Shown here: positions 18,864 through 28,873 of the stretch, one piece after another
How the letters are laid out: each line of letters starts with the position of its first letter
How positions within the stretch are numbered: position 1 is the first letter of the stretch
From: Acinetobacter rudis
GTDB lineage: Bacteria > Pseudomonadota > Gammaproteobacteria > Pseudomonadales > Moraxellaceae
NCBI RefSeq assembly: GCF_000829675.1
Contig: NZ_BBRX01000034.1
Coordinates: 1 to 64,000, forward strand
Direction of reading: 5' to 3'
Length of the DNA stretch: 64,000 nucleotides
The notes under the pieces: model-generated
The model's input: only the letters and a program-made list of their open reading frames with translations
Told to the model about the DNA's origin: nothing
Databases searched by the model: none
Position numbers and translations under genes: made by a program

Positions 18864-19291
18864 AATGTTTAGACATCATTTGTTACCTTTATTTTATCCG
18901 TTCAAATTTCTTAATTTAATCTTTTTTTGATTTGAATTAGATAATACCTTTTGCTATTTTAACCTTTTAACAAAAGTTACTTTATTCTCCTTCTAATCTT
19001 TGAATATGTATATTTAGATATAAAAATATGAAAAATAGCATGTAATCTAAGAAAAGGGCTTTATTAATAATTTAACTACTCTTCATCAAACATCATTTTT
19101 TAAAATAACTCATCAATAGAAAATATTTAGCTCAATTATTTTCTAAAAAAATTAAAATAAATATGAAAATATAAATAAAATTTTACTTCCGAACATAAAT
19201 CAACCATTATTTATTTTAATAAAAATACAAAAAACAAAACCTCTGTGTATTTTTATTTTCTTAACAACGGTTAAATATAAGGTGGTTTTTT
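18864..19291. other. AT-rich intergenic stretch without a recognisable gene
   Basis: About 430 bases that are clearly richer in A and T than the core genes on either side. I found no open frame with a ribosome-binding site; the longest readable start (18865) gives only 21 codons. Just before the CapA-like gene there is a short inverted repeat TTAAC aacg GTTAA (about 19260-19273), which could be part of its promoter or operator. The composition suggests acquired DNA leading into the accessory region. Confidence 0.5.
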
Positions 19292-20791
19292 ATGAACGAT
19301 CTAAAAGAAAATAACGACCGCAACATCACCAATAGTATAGTGAGTGATGTCATTACAATAGCAACTGTCGGTGACATTATATTAACAGTAGATTTTATTG
19401 AAAAGATGGAATCCCATCCAGAATGTCTAGAGCTGATAAACATACTTAAACACTTGTTAGTCGTTGGCAATTATGAGGGCACTATAATTGACCCAGACGA
19501 TTTTGAGAGCTACCCCGATGCACTTTCTGGCTTTGGTTGGTTAGCAACTGAGCCTTCTGCCGTAGAAGGACTCACTAGCTTAGGATTAAAAATGCTATCA
19601 CGCGCGAATAATCATGCAACTGATTGGGGACGTGAAGGGATGTATATGACAAATGCCTACCTAGAAGAAGAGGGATTTGTCCATGCTGGGACGGGTGATA
19701 GTCGTTTAGCATCCAGAGAACCTTGTTATTATTCTGAAAATGATATTGATTACTCCCTCATCTCTTGGACTACGGAAATCACTGCAGACTCAACTGCTTC
19801 TAATTCATTATTTAGTGTTGAAGCACGCCCCGGTGTAAGTTCATTGCACCGCCATACCTATATTCGTGTGGGAAGCAATGCATATAATTTAGTTAAACAA
19901 GTTGCTGCGGCAACAGGTGTTAGTCCTTCTATAGGGGAATTAGAAATCAATGGCTATAAGCTCATTAATATAGCCAATAGCGTTGTAGAGTTAGATTACG
20001 GTTTATCTCCTGATCAGATCGTCATAGAAAATAAATTAGACCAAATTGATGTGGAAGAAATCAAAGAAGGGATTCAAGAAGCACGGGCAAATAGTGATTT
20101 TGTAATCGCTGCCCAACATCACCACGGTTTATATAACAACACCACCAATGTCGATAATGATATTCAAGAGTTTTGTCGTGAGGTAATAGATGAAGGCGTT
20201 GATCTCATTTTTGGACATGGTCCTCATCGACTCAGAGGTATTGAAATCTATAAAGGCAAACCTATTTTTTATTCTCTTGGGAATTTTTTCTTTACCGACA
20301 ATACTCAGCAATTTTTAACCTGGGATGAGTGGGAGCGATATTTATGGCGTGTTCTAAATAACCATCTTCCCTCTTCTGAAAGAATCGATTTAGATCCTTA
20401 TCAAACCTCAGTTGAGGACTTTTTGGAATGGAAAAGATTAATGGTTTTCCCTTCTGATCTAAATTTCAAAAGTGTAATTGCTATTTCTATTTTCAATAGA
20501 ATAGGCAATAAAAACATCTTATCTTTTATTTTACTGATCCCGATTGAATTATTTTTTGAGGAAGTCAATGGGACTAAGGAGTGGCGTGGAATTCCAAGAG
20601 TCGCAGATGCTGAAACTGCAGATAAAATTCTAGAATATCTTCAAAATGCATCAAATGAATTTAATACAGACATTGATATTATCAGCCTCAATATCAGAAA
20701 TAAGCCAAGAAAAGTGGGATTAATTTTCCAAGATGATCGCAGTGATATACGAGACAGTGCTTTAGAGTTAATCAAAGATCTTTTTAAATAA
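19292..20791 (+). CDS. CapA-family (poly-gamma-glutamate synthesis type) metallophosphatase-like protein, soluble
   Basis: 499 residues with an AAGGTGG ribosome-binding site. The PGA_cap fold is recognisable from its ordered motifs: ATVGDIIL near residue 30, VGNYEGTII near 65 (the NxE position), SRANNHATDWG near 110, AAQHHHGLYNN near 275 and the strongly conserved DLIFGHGPHRLRGIEIYKG, then PIFYSLGNFFF near 330. These are metal-site motifs of the calcineurin-like CapA/PgsA proteins of polyglutamate capsule systems. Unlike CapA it has no N-terminal membrane anchor or signal peptide, so it is probably cytoplasmic. No CapB/C ligase genes are nearby. The substrate is unknown; amide or phosphate hydrolysis is possible. 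AT-rich flanks suggest transfer. Confidence 0.8.
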   Translation: MNDLKENNDRNITNSIVSDVITIATVGDIILTVDFIEKMESHPECLELINILKHLLVVGNYEGTIIDPDDFESYPDALSGFGWLATEPSAVEGLTSLGLKMLSRANNHATDWGREGMYMTNAYLEEEGFVHAGTGDSRLASREPCYYSENDIDYSLISWTTEITADSTASNSLFSVEARPGVSSLHRHTYIRVGSNAYNLVKQVAAATGVSPSIGELEINGYKLINIANSVVELDYGLSPDQIVIENKLDQIDVEEIKEGIQEARANSDFVIAAQHHHGLYNNTTNVDNDIQEFCREVIDEGVDLIFGHGPHRLRGIEIYKGKPIFYSLGNFFFTDNTQQFLTWDEWERYLWRVLNNHLPSSERIDLDPYQTSVEDFLEWKRLMVFPSDLNFKSVIAISIFNRIGNKNILSFILLIPIELFFEEVNGTKEWRGIPRVADAETADKILEYLQNASNEFNTDIDIISLNIRNKPRKVGLIFQDDRSDIRDSALELIKDLFK

Positions 20792-20805
20792 AATACCTAT
20801 AAACC

Positions 20806-20841
20806 ATAATTAGGGATAGATTTATCCCTAATTATTTTTAC
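20806..20841 (+). terminator. Strong terminator after the CapA-like gene
   Basis: A perfect 13-bp stem, ATAATTAGGGATA (20806-20818) with TATCCCTAATTAT (20823-20835), has a GATT loop and is followed by TTTTTA. It isolates the CapA-like gene as its own unit. Confidence 0.85.
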
Positions 20842-20968
20842 ACTAATTTAAAAAATCGAAGAATATTAAAATTAAATTAATCAGCACCATGAGTATGTTT
20901 AAAACAATCCATCTCATGATCCAAATAAAGATCACTTTAAACGTTCATATACAAAAAACGATAGATTA

Positions 20969-21328
20969 TTACTTTAGCGCTGCGGTTAACATCACTTCAA
21001 CGAGTACTTGTGGACGAGCAAGATCTGCCTGTAAAGCTGCACGAGCAGGTGCATAACCTTGTGGTAGCCAAGCCTCCCAGCACTCATTAAATACGTTAAA
21101 GTCTTCAGCAATATTCTTAATCCAAATCTGAGCAGTTAAAATACGACTTTTATCACTTCCTACCTGTTCAAGTAAGGCATCAATTTTTGCCAATACCTCC
21201 AGAGTTTGTTGCTTCATATCCCCATCTAAATTGCTTGGGACTTGTCCAGATAGGTACGCAAGCCCAGCATGCACAACACATCCTGATAGTCGTGCTGATT
21301 GTTGAAAATATTGAATATCATTGTTCAT
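20969..21328 (-). CDS. RidA family (YjgF/YER057c/UK114) enamine/imine deaminase-like protein
   Basis: 119 residues from the ATG at 21328, which has a GGAGA ribosome-binding site; the longer frame to 21352 would overlap the dadA-like gene. It has the RidA fold segments AYLSGQVPSNLDGDMKQQT and the C-terminal ARAALQADLARPQVLVEVMLTAAL, including the conserved Arg before the A-rich strand. RidA proteins hydrolyse reactive enamines and imines released by amino-acid-oxidising enzymes. It sits one base after the dadA-like stop in the same direction, so it most likely clears the imino acid made by that enzyme. It belongs to a RidA subgroup rather than canonical RidA, judging by its divergent N-terminus. 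Confidence 0.87.
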   Translation of the reverse strand: MNNDIQYFQQSARLSGCVVHAGLAYLSGQVPSNLDGDMKQQTLEVLAKIDALLEQVGSDKSRILTAQIWIKNIAEDFNVFNECWEAWLPQGYAPARAALQADLARPQVLVEVMLTAALK

Positions 21329-21329
21329 A

Positions 21330-22571
21330 TTATTTCTCCAGAGATAAGCCATCTAAAGTAATGGATAAGGGTATTTGTGAAATCAGTTGAGTAATGAGCA
21401 TTGCACTACCTGCTGCCAGGGTAAAACCTAAACTACCCTGCCCGATATTCAGCCAAAGATTTTGATATTTTGCACGCCCTAACAAGGGAGGACCTTTCGG
21501 TGTAGAGGGACGTGAACCACTCCATGCAACTGCTGTATCAATACCACTCAAGTGCGGAAAGGTTTTTTGAACTGTTTCTTTTAAAGCTTTTACACGACTG
21601 TCACGAATATCAACATGCTCATAGCCAATATCCACCATGGCCGCTATCCGTAACTGATCACCAAGCTTTGCATAAACGATTTTATTAGCATAATCCGTGA
21701 CACTCATTTGAGGTACAGTATTGGCTTGTGTTGGAAAAGGCAGAGTTAAACTATAACCTTTAAGTGGATAAACAGGTACAGAGATTCCGATCGAATCTAA
21801 AAGCCCTCGACTACCATTCCCTGCAGCAACAACAAACTCATCTGCTTGAATCGTTTCATGGTTGGTTTTTAAGGCATAAACACGTTCATTTTTTAGTAAA
21901 AACTCTTCAACTTTATGTTGATATAAACAGTTAAAATTTGAATGCTCGAGTAACTTATTATATAGAGCCAAACAAAACAAATAACAGTCCGCAGTTTCAT
22001 CATCAGGCGTATAAATTGCGCCAACCAATTCAGCAGCAATTGCGCTTAATGATGGTTCTATTTTTATAAGCTCTTGAACGGTTAAAACTTGTTGTACAGT
22101 CTCATCAATCGTTGAGCATGCTTTTTTAAATATTTTTTCATCACGATGGATCACCATTTTTCCAGATTTGACCCAACAAAAATCATCTAATTGTTCGCGC
22201 CATTGTGACATCGTTTGCTGACTAAATAATGAAAGTCGTAGAATATGCTGACCATTTAAAATATTGTCTTTGCGATTACATGCCAATAAAAATTGTATTA
22301 ACCATGACCATTGAAAAGGAGAAAATCTTAGACTGAAATTTAAAGGCGAATCTGCTTTACCTAACCACTGCAATGCTTGAAATGGAACACCAGCATCAGC
22401 TAAAGGTGCAACATAACGATAACTCAATTGCCCACCATTGGCATAGCTTGTTTCACAAGCGACTTTGTCATTTGCCTCAATTAACGTGACTTTATGACCC
22501 GCTTGAATCAATGCATAAGCAGTACTTAAACCAATGACTCCACCACCAATAACAGCGACATGCTTACTCAT
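21330..22571 (-). CDS. DadA-like D-amino acid dehydrogenase (FAD-dependent)
   Basis: 413 residues from the ATG at 22571 (MSKHVAVIGGGVIGLSTAYALIQAG). The N-terminal GxGxxG motif with a following acidic residue (TLIEANDKVA) binds FAD. DadA-type landmarks are SYANGGQLSYRYVAPLADAG near residue 45, VYPLKGYSLTLP near 275, and AWSGSRPSTPKGPPLLGR followed by LNIGQGSLGFTLAAGSA at the C-terminus. It oxidises D-amino acids to 2-oxo acids and ammonia at the inner membrane, passing electrons to the respiratory chain. It is probably co-transcribed with the RidA-like gene downstream. Its LysR neighbour points to inducible D-amino acid use. The exact substrate is not known. Confidence 0.9.
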   Translation of the reverse strand: MSKHVAVIGGGVIGLSTAYALIQAGHKVTLIEANDKVACETSYANGGQLSYRYVAPLADAGVPFQALQWLGKADSPLNFSLRFSPFQWSWLIQFLLACNRKDNILNGQHILRLSLFSQQTMSQWREQLDDFCWVKSGKMVIHRDEKIFKKACSTIDETVQQVLTVQELIKIEPSLSAIAAELVGAIYTPDDETADCYLFCLALYNKLLEHSNFNCLYQHKVEEFLLKNERVYALKTNHETIQADEFVVAAGNGSRGLLDSIGISVPVYPLKGYSLTLPFPTQANTVPQMSVTDYANKIVYAKLGDQLRIAAMVDIGYEHVDIRDSRVKALKETVQKTFPHLSGIDTAVAWSGSRPSTPKGPPLLGRAKYQNLWLNIGQGSLGFTLAAGSAMLITQLISQIPLSITLDGLSLEK

Positions 22572-22664
22572 GATATTTGTAGCTACTTTTTCCCTAAACC
22601 GAGTTCTATTAGAAAAGAAGTACATCAATTTAACAAATGAGTTTTTAGCAGCAATCCATAACCT

Positions 22665-23534
22665 TTAGTTAACTACTGGTGTAATCAGACCAATCTCCTT
22701 TTTAATCAGCTCAATAAAATCTTCTGTCGCTTTAGTCGTACTTACAGTGGCATTTCTGAGCACATAAATGGTGGTCGATAAGTTTGGAGTAATCGGATGA
22801 ATCATCTCTTTCGGCAATGAATACGCCGCAGTATAAATATCCGTAATACTGCAACCCAAGCCCTGTCTCACCAATTCACTGGCCATATAATAAGTTTGCA
22901 CATTAACAATACTATGGTTGAAAACACGATAAGCCTTAACGACTTTCATCAAAGATTCAGCATCTGGTTGAATCCAACGCTGTTCATCGATGCTGTGAAT
23001 ATCCTGACTTCCTGTTGTCTTTTCAGAGTCAATATAAACTAAAGGTATTTCTAAGATAGGCGTTGCAATAATGCCTTGCTGTGCTTGTGGTTGAAAGGTT
23101 ACAGCCAGATCAATCTCACGCTGTAATAACTTTTGCTCTAATGCCTCAGTATGATCAGTTCCAATATTTACAAAGACTCCAGGATGTTTTTTTAAAAACT
23201 GAGCCGTGAGTTTAGGAATTAAACTTAAACCTAGACTTGGCAAACATCCCAAGGTAATCCGACCTTGCGGATTATGCGCTAAATTATGTGTCAACTTACT
23301 GAGTTTATTTATTTTCTCATAAATGGGTTTCACTTCCTGAAATAGAATATAAGCCTCATGTGTGGGCTGTAATTTTCCTTTAACCCGTTTAAATAATGCA
23401 AACCCCAAACGCTGTTCAGCATGTTTAAGTAATTTGCTTGCTGCGGGCTGTGAAATACACAGTGATGCTGCTGCTTCGGTTAAAGATCCAAATAACATTA
23501 CTGTATAAAAAACTTCTAAGTGACGAAGGTTCAT
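22665..23534 (-). CDS. LysR-family regulator of the D-amino acid module
   Basis: About 289 residues from the ATG at 23534 (MNLRHLEVFYTVMLFGSLTEAA); an ATG four codons upstream is also possible. The winged helix-turn-helix (residues 1-60, SLTEAAASLCISQPAASKLLKHAEQRLG) is followed by a type 2 periplasmic-binding-protein-like effector domain (about 90-290). The HTH resembles the NocR/OccR group, which sense opines or amino acids. It is upstream of and co-directional with the dadA-like and RidA-like genes and divergent from the permease. It therefore probably controls both units in response to a D-amino acid or related inducer. Confidence 0.88.
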   Translation of the reverse strand: MNLRHLEVFYTVMLFGSLTEAAASLCISQPAASKLLKHAEQRLGFALFKRVKGKLQPTHEAYILFQEVKPIYEKINKLSKLTHNLAHNPQGRITLGCLPSLGLSLIPKLTAQFLKKHPGVFVNIGTDHTEALEQKLLQREIDLAVTFQPQAQQGIIATPILEIPLVYIDSEKTTGSQDIHSIDEQRWIQPDAESLMKVVKAYRVFNHSIVNVQTYYMASELVRQGLGCSITDIYTAAYSLPKEMIHPITPNLSTTIYVLRNATVSTTKATEDFIELIKKEIGLITPVVN

Positions 23535-23645
23535 AATCTTAAACATAACTAAAGGTTATATAGACTCTATTAAAATTCATTACTTAATGTCAATAAATCC
23601 TTGTACATTTGCAGTGGTTTACTTATGACTATCAAGGAAAGATCT

Positions 23646-25070
23646 ATGTCACTTCAACATGCTCCTCCTTTTGCGCCTACATTATGGACTAAAAAAAATA
23701 TTGCTCTTTTTGTCGTCATTATCATCAGTTTTATCCTTGCATTTTATGCAAGAAATCTCGCTGTTGAAGATGTTGGTGTGATTGGTCTATTGCCTATTTT
23801 TGCCTTGGCAATATTAACGGTTATTGGTTTGGATATTGTTTTATCTGTAATCATTGCAATTTTAATCAGTGTCATTATGACCTCAACTGGCGTAATTGAA
23901 CTGAGCACTATTTTGGCTAAATCCACAGGTTCATTTATTGCGACTGTGGGGCTTATTATTATGCTGGGGGCTGGTGTAGGTGAAGTCGCCTATCGTACAG
24001 GTGCTGCCCGTGAACTGGTCAAATTCATTGTCAATAGAGTAGGTTTGTCGAGTCAGACTCGTGTAAAACTAGGGATTATTATTTCATCTATCGTGATTTG
24101 TGGTTCATTAGGAACCATGGCGGGAGGTAATGCGATTATTGTCGCGGTGATTATTCCCATTGCTGCTGCGGTTGGACTAACACCACCAACAGTTGCACTA
24201 CTCCTCATGACATCTGGATCAATTGGTTTATTCATTGGTCCATTTACACCGAGCACAGTGACTATTTTAGAGCTAGGTGGACTGAGTTATCCTCAGTTTC
24301 TCTTAACCTCTGCCTTACCGATGAGTGTTGTTACACTTGCAGCAGGCTGGATTATGTCTGGTTATATTCAAAAGTGGACTGCGGGTAAATATCAATACAA
24401 TGAAGAATTTCTAAATCAAAAAGATGAAGAAGACCCTGCAAAACTAAAATCAAGCAAGCGTGCTGCGATTGTATTCTTAGCAACTATTATCGTCATGGCT
24501 GTTATTGGCGTCATCATTAAGGCTGGCTTTAGTTTTGCAATTATTGTCATGTTAACCGTGGCATTATTAACAGGCCTTGTCGCAGGATTATCACCTAAAC
24601 AAATTCTTGAAGCACTCTATGCAGGCTGTGGCAAACTGGTTTGGATGTTTCTCTTATATTGGTTATACAATCCAATATTGGTATTGGTTGAGAAACTCAA
24701 TGCCTACCAAACATTGCTCGATAATGTCACACCATATTTAACAGGTCTGACCCCTGCTATGCTTTGCTTCGGTATTTTCCTGTTCAACATCGTTGGGCAT
24801 ATCCCTGGTGCTGCAGTTGCACAAATGACTTTCACCAATAAGATTTTTGGCCCCATATTAGTCGCACATGGTGTACCGCCTACAGCGATTACAGCCGTAC
24901 TGCTTGCAAGCTCTCAAGTGGATTGGTTCGGACCGTTCCCCTCATCCGACATGTTTGGTCAAATGGGCTTAGCTCGCTCTAGTCAGCTGAAATATATGTT
25001 GTATGGCGGCTGGGCGATTGTGACAGCCAACATTGGCTTATTTGCCGTGCTCTTCCATCTGCTGACTTAA
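23646..25070 (+). CDS. Ion-transporter-superfamily permease, probably amino or organic acid uptake
   Basis: 474 residues from the ATG at 23646, chosen for its strong AAGGAAAG ribosome-binding site; starts at 23601 and 23625 are weaker. There are about eleven to twelve hydrophobic segments. The first half has glycine-rich re-entrant-loop sequence (CGSLGTMAGGNAIIVAVI, SIGLFIGPFTPSTVTILELG), and the second half has a matching loop (GHIPGAAVAQMTF, SSQVDWFGPFPSSDMFGQ). This two-repeat layout is that of GntP/NhaC/CitMHS-like carriers. An acidic cytoplasmic loop (KDEEDPAKLKSSK) splits the halves. It is divergent from the LysR gene and beside the dadA-like gene, so a D-amino acid or related acid is a reasonable guess for the substrate, but not shown. 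Confidence 0.75.
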   Translation: MSLQHAPPFAPTLWTKKNIALFVVIIISFILAFYARNLAVEDVGVIGLLPIFALAILTVIGLDIVLSVIIAILISVIMTSTGVIELSTILAKSTGSFIATVGLIIMLGAGVGEVAYRTGAARELVKFIVNRVGLSSQTRVKLGIIISSIVICGSLGTMAGGNAIIVAVIIPIAAAVGLTPPTVALLLMTSGSIGLFIGPFTPSTVTILELGGLSYPQFLLTSALPMSVVTLAAGWIMSGYIQKWTAGKYQYNEEFLNQKDEEDPAKLKSSKRAAIVFLATIIVMAVIGVIIKAGFSFAIIVMLTVALLTGLVAGLSPKQILEALYAGCGKLVWMFLLYWLYNPILVLVEKLNAYQTLLDNVTPYLTGLTPAMLCFGIFLFNIVGHIPGAAVAQMTFTNKIFGPILVAHGVPPTAITAVLLASSQVDWFGPFPSSDMFGQMGLARSSQLKYMLYGGWAIVTANIGLFAVLFHLLT

Positions 25071-25094
25071 AGCCCAAATACCTCATTCTGCGTT

Positions 25095-25124
25095 TAAGCC
25101 TCTCCTTGTTTAAGTAGAGGCTTA
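25095..25124. terminator. Shared hairpin between the permease and epmA (convergent)
   Basis: TAAGCCTCT (25095-25103) pairs with AGAGGCTTA (25116-25124). It lies between two converging genes and could stop both transcripts. Neither side has a clear T-run, so the call is moderate. Confidence 0.5.
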
Positions 25125-25136
25125 GTCAGGATTTAA

Positions 25137-26120
25137 TTAAGCAATTTCTGCGGGGAAACTAATGACATCAGCAAGCTGCATTTTGTCTTGAATCACCATC
25201 AGTAAACGGTCTATACCTAAGGCGATTCCGCTACACTCACTCATATGTGGAAGTGCTGCCAATAAATAATGATCGATCGGCATTTCAATCAACCCACGTT
25301 GCAAACGCTCAGCATTATCTTGCTCAAAGCGCTGCAATAAAACATCAGCATCAATCAACTCATCATAAGCATTGGCAAGTTCTAATCCTTCAATATAAAG
25401 CTCAAAACGTGCTGCAACAAGCTCCCCATCTTCATCCTGTTTAACTTTGGCAAGTGAAGCCATCTCAGGTGGAAAATCGGTTAAAAATACAGGGGTATCA
25501 AAACCTAAGCTTGGTTCGACCATATGTGAAAATAACAAATCAATATAAGCCAACCGGTCATCACCCAAATCCAGATCAAGCCCTACACGCCGTGCACTCT
25601 GTTTTAATTCGGCTAGGCTAGCCTGTAAGGGGTTTAAATCTAAACGCTGCATAAATGCATGCTTATAACTCAAAATAACAGGTCTGAGTTCACCAAAGCG
25701 CTTTGCTAACACGACATTCAGTAGATCACTTACCTCATGCATCAGCGCTTGTAGACTCATGTTAGGGCGATACCATTCCAGCATGGTAAATTCGCTGTTG
25801 TGTTTGCGACCATGTTCGTCATCACGAAAAACTTTGCAAATCTGATAAATTGGCCCACTGCCACTCGCCAACAAACGTTTCATTGGGAACTCTGGTGAGG
25901 TCTGTAGATACTGACGTTGTAATTGACCATTAATATGACGATCGACAGCCACCGAAGCCAAGTGCACATCCGTCACAGCTGCTTGCGATACCACAGGTGT
26001 TTCAACCTCAAGCACATCACGCTGTTGAAAAAATTCACGTAATTGACGATATAACTGCGCGCGCGCTTGCAATGCGGATAAGTCACAACTCGGTTGATAG
26101 TCTAATTCTTGCTTAGTCAT
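25137..26120 (-). CDS. epmA: EF-P lysine aminoacylase EpmA (class II lysyl-tRNA synthetase-like)
   Basis: 327 residues from the ATG at 26120, which has a GGAGGG ribosome-binding site. It is the catalytic core of a class II lysyl-tRNA synthetase without the anticodon-binding domain. Motif 2 includes KVFRDDEHGRKHNSEFTMLEWYR, and motif 3 is CSGIALGIDRLLM near the C-terminus. EpmA attaches beta-lysine to elongation factor P, which relieves ribosome stalling at polyproline. The length matches the E. coli protein (325). The gene overlaps pdxB by eight bases; the longer frame to 26183 would overlap much more and is rejected. epmB and efp are not in the window. Confidence 0.94.
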   Translation of the reverse strand: MTKQELDYQPSCDLSALQARAQLYRQLREFFQQRDVLEVETPVVSQAAVTDVHLASVAVDRHINGQLQRQYLQTSPEFPMKRLLASGSGPIYQICKVFRDDEHGRKHNSEFTMLEWYRPNMSLQALMHEVSDLLNVVLAKRFGELRPVILSYKHAFMQRLDLNPLQASLAELKQSARRVGLDLDLGDDRLAYIDLLFSHMVEPSLGFDTPVFLTDFPPEMASLAKVKQDEDGELVAARFELYIEGLELANAYDELIDADVLLQRFEQDNAERLQRGLIEMPIDHYLLAALPHMSECSGIALGIDRLLMVIQDKMQLADVISFPAEIA

Positions 26121-27183
26121 GACTAGGCCCTCCATGAGCAGCCCATTCTCGTCGAAGAGGATATTGTTTACGTAAGCGATCAAATGCAGCCTGATCTACG
26201 ACACCTTGGTTTAAACATGCACGTAATTCAGCATCATCTTGCGCAATGTTATAAATCGAATTTATACGCTGTTTCAGCACACTATATATATCTTGATCTT
26301 TAAAATATTGCTCAGCATCGGGCAACTGACTGGTAAAATCTTTATCGTGTGGTAAATCAAATGCCTTGCAATATGCATCATAAATCATCTGAGTACCACG
26401 GGCTTTACCTTCTAGGCTATAACCTGCAATATGTGGGGTAGCGAGGCTAAGTCGCTGTAATAGTTCTGCAGAAATAACGGGCTCATGTTCAAAAACATCT
26501 AAAACAACACGGCGTCCACAGTGCGCAATATCCTCAATAAGAGCTGCTTCTTCAACCACTGCCCCACGTGCTGCATTGATTAAAATACTGTGACTTGGCA
26601 TTAAGGCTAAACGCTCGGCATTAATCAAATGATAGGTTGCATGATCTTGTTCGTGAGTTAAAGGTACATGTAAAGATACCGCATCGGCTTGCTGCAACAA
26701 GACATTTAAGTCGACTTGTTCAACTTCTGGGTCAACCACATATGGGTCATGTGCTAACACTTGCCATCCCAGTATTTTAGCCAGATAAGCTAAGCGTTTT
26801 CCGACATTTCCAAGCCCCACGATGCCAAGACAAAATGGTTTGCTTTGTTCCAATAAGCACGGCTCTAAATGCAATATCGCTGTTACAACATATTCTGCTA
26901 CCGCTTGTGCATTACACCCCGCTGCATTGGACCATACGATGTGTTGCTGTGCTAAAGCAGCTTGATCAAGATGGTCCGTGCCAATAGTTGCACTACCAAC
27001 AAACTTAAGTGCAGTCTGATCAATTAAGGCTGCATTGACTTTGGTCACCGAACGAACCAAAAGCACTTCAGCATCTTGGACATCTTGGTGTTGTAAATGA
27101 CGACCAGCAACATGGCGAATTTCTCCCATATCGGCAAAGAAATAATCGGTCAACGCCAAATTTTCATCAGCAACGATCTTCAT
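26113..27183 (-). CDS. pdxB: Erythronate-4-phosphate dehydrogenase
   Basis: 356 residues. It is a D-2-hydroxyacid dehydrogenase in the DXP-dependent route to pyridoxal phosphate, oxidising 4-phosphoerythronate. The N-terminus MKIVADENLALTDYFF is typical. The NAD-binding motif is LGIVGLGNVGKRLAYLA near residue 117; catalytic Arg is in LINAARGAVVEE, Glu in DVFEHEPVI and His in LATPHIAGYSLEGKARG. A C-terminal dimerisation region of about 80 residues is specific to PdxB. Coupled to epmA by an eight-base overlap. With pdxJ in the same window, two steps of B6 synthesis are present. Confidence 0.95.
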   Translation of the reverse strand: MKIVADENLALTDYFFADMGEIRHVAGRHLQHQDVQDAEVLLVRSVTKVNAALIDQTALKFVGSATIGTDHLDQAALAQQHIVWSNAAGCNAQAVAEYVVTAILHLEPCLLEQSKPFCLGIVGLGNVGKRLAYLAKILGWQVLAHDPYVVDPEVEQVDLNVLLQQADAVSLHVPLTHEQDHATYHLINAERLALMPSHSILINAARGAVVEEAALIEDIAHCGRRVVLDVFEHEPVISAELLQRLSLATPHIAGYSLEGKARGTQMIYDAYCKAFDLPHDKDFTSQLPDAEQYFKDQDIYSVLKQRINSIYNIAQDDAELRACLNQGVVDQAAFDRLRKQYPLRREWAAHGGPSHD

Positions 27184-27367
27184 AACCCATCTCTAAATTC
27201 AAGTCATCCTATAATACGCTGTCAGTGATAGCCTGACTACATGCGAAAATACAGTCTGTAGCCCATACAAGTCGCTTATTCATCCAATAATTCAGTAGCT
27301 CTCTCACTACATTTTATATTTTGCATAGAAAAGCCGTTTTTTGAGAAACAAGATTGATGAATAGTGA

Positions 27368-28783
<1,416 letters not shown>

Positions 28784-28821
28784 TTCCCATGTTCTCCTGA
28801 CTGAGTTCAGTGAGTAACGTT

Positions 28822-28856
28822 AAAAAATAACCGCTTTTAAAAGCGGTTATTTTTTT
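28822..28856. terminator. Bidirectional terminator between argG and the L,D-transpeptidase gene
   Basis: A long stem, AAATAACCGCTT with AAGCGGTTATTT around a TTAA loop, has an A-run before and a T-run after. It can therefore end the rightward argG and the leftward transpeptidase transcripts. Confidence 0.9.
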
Positions 28857-28873
28857 CTCATATTTTTGACATC

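Noticed and set aside
18865..18930. A 21-codon frame just after the cca terminator
   Set aside because: The start is only one base from the only purine-rich stretch, which is part of the terminator stem, and the product is a short Phe/Leu-rich string.
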